From an uncultured Bacteroidales bacterium (GTDB taxonomy: Bacteria; Bacteroidota; Bacteroidia; Bacteroidales; Bacteroidaceae), in NCBI GenBank assembly GCA_902779535.1, contig CACZBX010000014.1, positions 1-64,000 of the forward strand: DNA of 64,000 nucleotides, written 5' to 3'. This document shows, one piece after another, positions 62,156-64,000 of this stretch. The number at the start of each line of letters is the position of its first letter. Within the stretch, counting starts at the first letter, position 1. Made by a program: the position numbers and the translations under genes. Below the pieces are notes generated by a model that made no database searches, was not told the DNA's origin, and saw only the letters and a list, made by a program, of their open reading frames with translations.

Positions 62156-62194
62156 AAAGCTGAGTTTTTGAAGCCAAAAACTCAGCTTTCTCTT
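62156..62194 (+). terminator. Terminator of GH2 gene
   Basis: AAAGCTGAGTTTTTG pairs perfectly with CAAAAACTCAGCTTT around AAGC, then TCTCTTT. The inner arms resemble the hairpin at 24822-24846. Confidence 0.8.
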
Positions 62195-62397
62195 TAAAAA
62201 ACTCGACAAACGAGGGTGAAAACCCTGACGGATGGACAATTTCCTCGAAAAACGAATGAGAGATGAATTGCTTTTTGCAGTCATCGTTCCTGAGAACCTC
62301 CGAATCCTCGGGACAATGACTTCGGACTTGTCGTTTTTGTTGCGAAAATTTATCAAATCCTCACTCACCGGATTCTTCATTTTTCATGGCCAAAATT

Positions 62398-62440
62398 AAA
62401 TTGTTGAGCAACAACTTTGAAAGTGTTGCTCAACAATTTT
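62398..62440 (-). terminator. Distal terminator downstream of U32 gene
   Basis: AAATTGTTGAGCAAC pairs perfectly with GTTGCTCAACAATTT; the loop contains a further ACTT-TGA-AAGT pairing. T-rich flanks exist on both strands. Confidence 0.75.
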
Positions 62441-62442
62441 AA

Positions 62443-62481
62443 AATCGACCGTGGAGAAATCTTTTCTCTCCATGGCCGATT
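62443..62481 (-). terminator. Proximal terminator downstream of U32 gene
   Basis: On the minus strand AATCGGCCATGGAGA pairs with TCTCCACGGTCGATT through a G-T wobble and one mismatch, then TTTTAAAATT. It is in tandem with the hairpin at 62398-62440. Confidence 0.65.
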
Positions 62482-62513
62482 GTAAAAAAAATCTGCTTAA
62501 AAAGTGGATTCGA

Positions 62514-63776
62514 TTATTTCTTTTTCAATTCCTCCGGTGACACGAGTTTGTAGAGTCGGTCGCTCGGGCGGACCTTCTCGGGAACTTTGAAGGAGACGTG
62601 CTCGCCCTTGTGCACCACGTCGACGGGCTTTAAGTCGACACGTGCTTCGTCGAGCGTGAGGAAAAGTGCCCCTGTGGTCGGTCCGGTAATCAGCAGTTTA
62701 TCGCCGACCTTCATCTCGGCAGCCTCCACCACGAACTCTGCCACCCCGATTTTTGAGAAGTAGCGCACGCCGGAGCCCACGAAAACCTTGCGTTCGGTGG
62801 CTTCTGAGCCGTAGTTCTTGCTCCATTCGCCCAAGCGTTGGCCCAGGTAGTAGCCGTTCCAGAATCCTCGGTTGAAGACACGTTTCAGTCGTTCGTCCCA
62901 ATCCTGTTTCTTTTCTTCGGTGAAGGTCCCGTCGAGGTAGGACTGGATGGCCTCCTTGTAACACTCGACGACGGTGCGTACATACTCAGGACCTCTCGCT
63001 CGACCTTCAATTTTAAAGACACGGACGCCTGCCTCAATCATCTCATCCATGAAATGAATGGTCTTGAGGTCCTTCGGCGACATGATATATTTGTTGTCGA
63101 CATCCAGTTCAATCTCGCTCTCACGGTCCTTGACGGTGTAAGCCCTTCGGCACACCTGCATGCAGGCTCCACGGTTGGCAGAGGCGTTCAGGTTGTGGAG
63201 ACTGAGGTAGCATTTGCCCGAGATGGCCATGCACAGAGCCCCGTGGCAGAACATTTCGATGCGGATCAACTCACCTTTCGGTCCGCGGATCTGTTCCCGT
63301 TGGATCGTATCGTAAATCGTCTTCACCTGTTTCAAGTTCAGTTCGCGAGCCAAGACCACCACATCTGCAAAGCGGGCATAGAACTTCAGGGCCTCCGCAT
63401 TGCTGATGTTCAGTTGGGTAGAGAGGTGAACTTCCTGACCGATACTGTTGCAGTAGTTCATAACGGCCACGTCGCAGGCGATGACCGCACTGATACGAGC
63501 AGCCTTGGCAGCATCAACAATCCGGTGCATGAGTTCGATATCTTCATCGTAAATGATGGTGTTGACGGTGAGATAACTTTTGATGCCATGCTCCTCGCAG
63601 GTCTCTGCCATCTCTTTCAAGTCGTCGATGGTGAAGGTGCTGGCCGAATGAGCCCGCATGTTCAGGCTCTCTATGCCAAAATATATGGAGTCGGTTCCCG
63701 CCTGGATGGCTGCAGCAAGGGATTCCCGCGAGCCGACAGGTGCCATAATCTCGAAATCTTTCAGTTTATAATCCAT
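62514..63776 (-). CDS. Peptidase U32 family protein (TrhP/YegQ-like)
   Basis: The 420-residue protein begins at the ATG at 63776 (MDYKLKDFEIMAPVGSRESL); the open frame further upstream would cross the divergent promoter. It has the U32 TIM-barrel opening and the family signature with cysteines in MFCHGALCMAISGKC and NRGACMQVCRRAY, which ligate an iron-sulfur cluster in characterised relatives. Members include TrhP/RlhA, used for prephenate-dependent hydroxylation of tRNA U34 or 23S rRNA, rather than true peptidases. Sharing a divergent promoter region with a dihydrouridine synthase gene fits an RNA modification role. Which RNA is modified is not resolved. Confidence 0.88.
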   Translation of the reverse strand: MDYKLKDFEIMAPVGSRESLAAAIQAGTDSIYFGIESLNMRAHSASTFTIDDLKEMAETCEEHGIKSYLTVNTIIYDEDIELMHRIVDAAKAARISAVIACDVAVMNYCNSIGQEVHLSTQLNISNAEALKFYARFADVVVLARELNLKQVKTIYDTIQREQIRGPKGELIRIEMFCHGALCMAISGKCYLSLHNLNASANRGACMQVCRRAYTVKDRESEIELDVDNKYIMSPKDLKTIHFMDEMIEAGVRVFKIEGRARGPEYVRTVVECYKEAIQSYLDGTFTEEKKQDWDERLKRVFNRGFWNGYYLGQRLGEWSKNYGSEATERKVFVGSGVRYFSKIGVAEFVVEAAEMKVGDKLLITGPTTGALFLTLDEARVDLKPVDVVHKGEHVSFKVPEKVRPSDRLYKLVSPEELKKK

Positions 63777-63795
63777 AATTTTCAAATTCTTGGTG

Positions 63796-63803
63796 CAAAG
63801 GTA
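63796..63803 (-). promoter_or_regulatory. Promoter -7 box for U32 gene
   Basis: Minus-strand TACCTTTG, perfect consensus, 20 bases upstream of the ATG at 63776. Confidence 0.65.
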
Positions 63804-63815
63804 GTTCTTTTTCAG

Positions 63816-63823
63816 TACTTTTG
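63816..63823 (+). promoter_or_regulatory. Promoter -7 box for dus gene
   Basis: TACTTTTG fits TAnnTTTG, 20 bases upstream of the ATG at 63844; it is back-to-back with the U32 promoter. Confidence 0.55.
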
Positions 63824-63843
63824 CAGACGAATTCAGCAAAATA

Positions 63844-64000
63844 ATGAGAATCAGGAATATTGATTTAGGCAACATGCCGGTTTGTCTGGCCCCGATGGAG
63901 GATGTGACCGACCCTGCTTTCCGCTTGATGTGCAAGCGGTTTGGGGCCGATATGGTGTACACGGAATTCGTTTCGGCGGATGCACTGATCCGCTCCATCG
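63844..64000 (+). CDS. tRNA-dihydrouridine synthase (DusB-like), truncated by window end
   Basis: Only the first 52 codons are in the window. The N terminus MRIRNIDLGNMPVCLAPMED and the following TDPAFRLMCKRFGADMVYTEF are the classic Dus opening: LAPM..VTD.AFR forms part of the FMN site of the TIM barrel. Dus enzymes reduce specific uridines in tRNA. Which paralogue (A, B or C) is uncertain, but the G-AD-Y-TE-V form is DusB-like. The truncation is caused by the window boundary, not by mutation. Confidence 0.9.
   Translation, partial: MRIRNIDLGNMPVCLAPMEDVTDPAFRLMCKRFGADMVYTEFVSADALIRSI

Larger units (their letters stand above)
62113..62513. other. Hairpin-rich intergenic region
   Basis: This 401-base gap contains three strong terminator-like hairpins (62156-62194, 62398-62440, 62443-62481), a small AGGGT-GAAA-ACCCT hairpin at 62212-62227 and no ORF with gene-like features. 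The middle ~170 bases (62228-62397) show nothing I can assign. Confidence 0.6.

Noticed and set aside
62838..63863. 341-codon plus-strand frame opposite the U32 gene
   Set aside because: The minus frame has the U32 cysteine signature and promoter; the plus frame overlaps the start of the dus gene and lacks recognisable features.

Overview
This window is a chromosomal stretch of a Bacteroidota bacterium, most likely order Bacteroidales. The evidence is the gene families (fimbrillin/LRR surface protein, GH127 and GH2 enzymes, PL8 lyase, DUF5107-TPR protein, NtrC-type regulator beside a HlyD/TolC/FtsX export cluster) and the promoters: at least 17 intergenic boxes fit the Bacteroidetes -7 consensus TAnnTTTG, usually as TACCTTTG or TATCTTTG, just upstream of genes. 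I cannot name the genus. I found no tRNA, rRNA, IS element, prophage or CRISPR array. Most of the window is ordinary core chromosome.

Layout. 1-1690: 3' part of a fimbrillin-like/LRR surface protein. 1697-6031 (minus): leuS, a YitT-type membrane protein and rdgB. 6187-7190: a small ABM-domain gene, then an 830-base gap holding a phased array of four 22-bp palindromic units and a promoter-leader-terminator unit for a 34-residue protein. 7299-11095: mutS and convergent ychF. 11200-11351: a possible small RNA on the minus strand. 11476-15451: polA and a divergent polyprenyl diphosphate synthase. 15543-21797 (minus): an operon-like run mnmG, apt, uvrC, dtd, a small membrane protein, a MazG-like gene and deoC; a perfect ParB-type parS palindrome lies between mnmG and apt. 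21884-28314 (minus): ybeY with a DUF1573-PL8 lyase fusion upstream, a GH127 arabinofuranosidase and an SpmA-SpmB-like protein. 28398-34602 (plus): Ca2+/Na+ antiporter, GNAT-like protein, parE, coaD and an S41 protease, the last three overlapping. 34661-36142: cysS (minus). 36448-41423 (plus): an abundant-looking TPR lipoprotein and a DUF5107-TPR protein.

41508-56649 (minus) is the most distinctive block. A sigma-54-type response regulator and a small histidine kinase with their own housekeeping-type promoter are followed by TolC, a HlyD-type adaptor, one FtsX/MacB permease, one ABC ATPase and three more permeases. The gap between the kinase and tolC holds a cluster of TGTGTAAAG/CTTTACACA half-sites about 70-120 bases upstream of a sigma-54-like -24/-12 element. 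The likely logic is that the two-component pair is made constitutively and switches on the export operon through sigma-54.

56780-64000: dacB (PBP4 type) and an orphan-looking dihydrolipoyl dehydrogenase (minus), a secreted GH2 enzyme (plus), a hairpin-rich gap, a U32 peptidase-family gene (minus) and the start of a divergent tRNA-dihydrouridine synthase gene cut by the window end.
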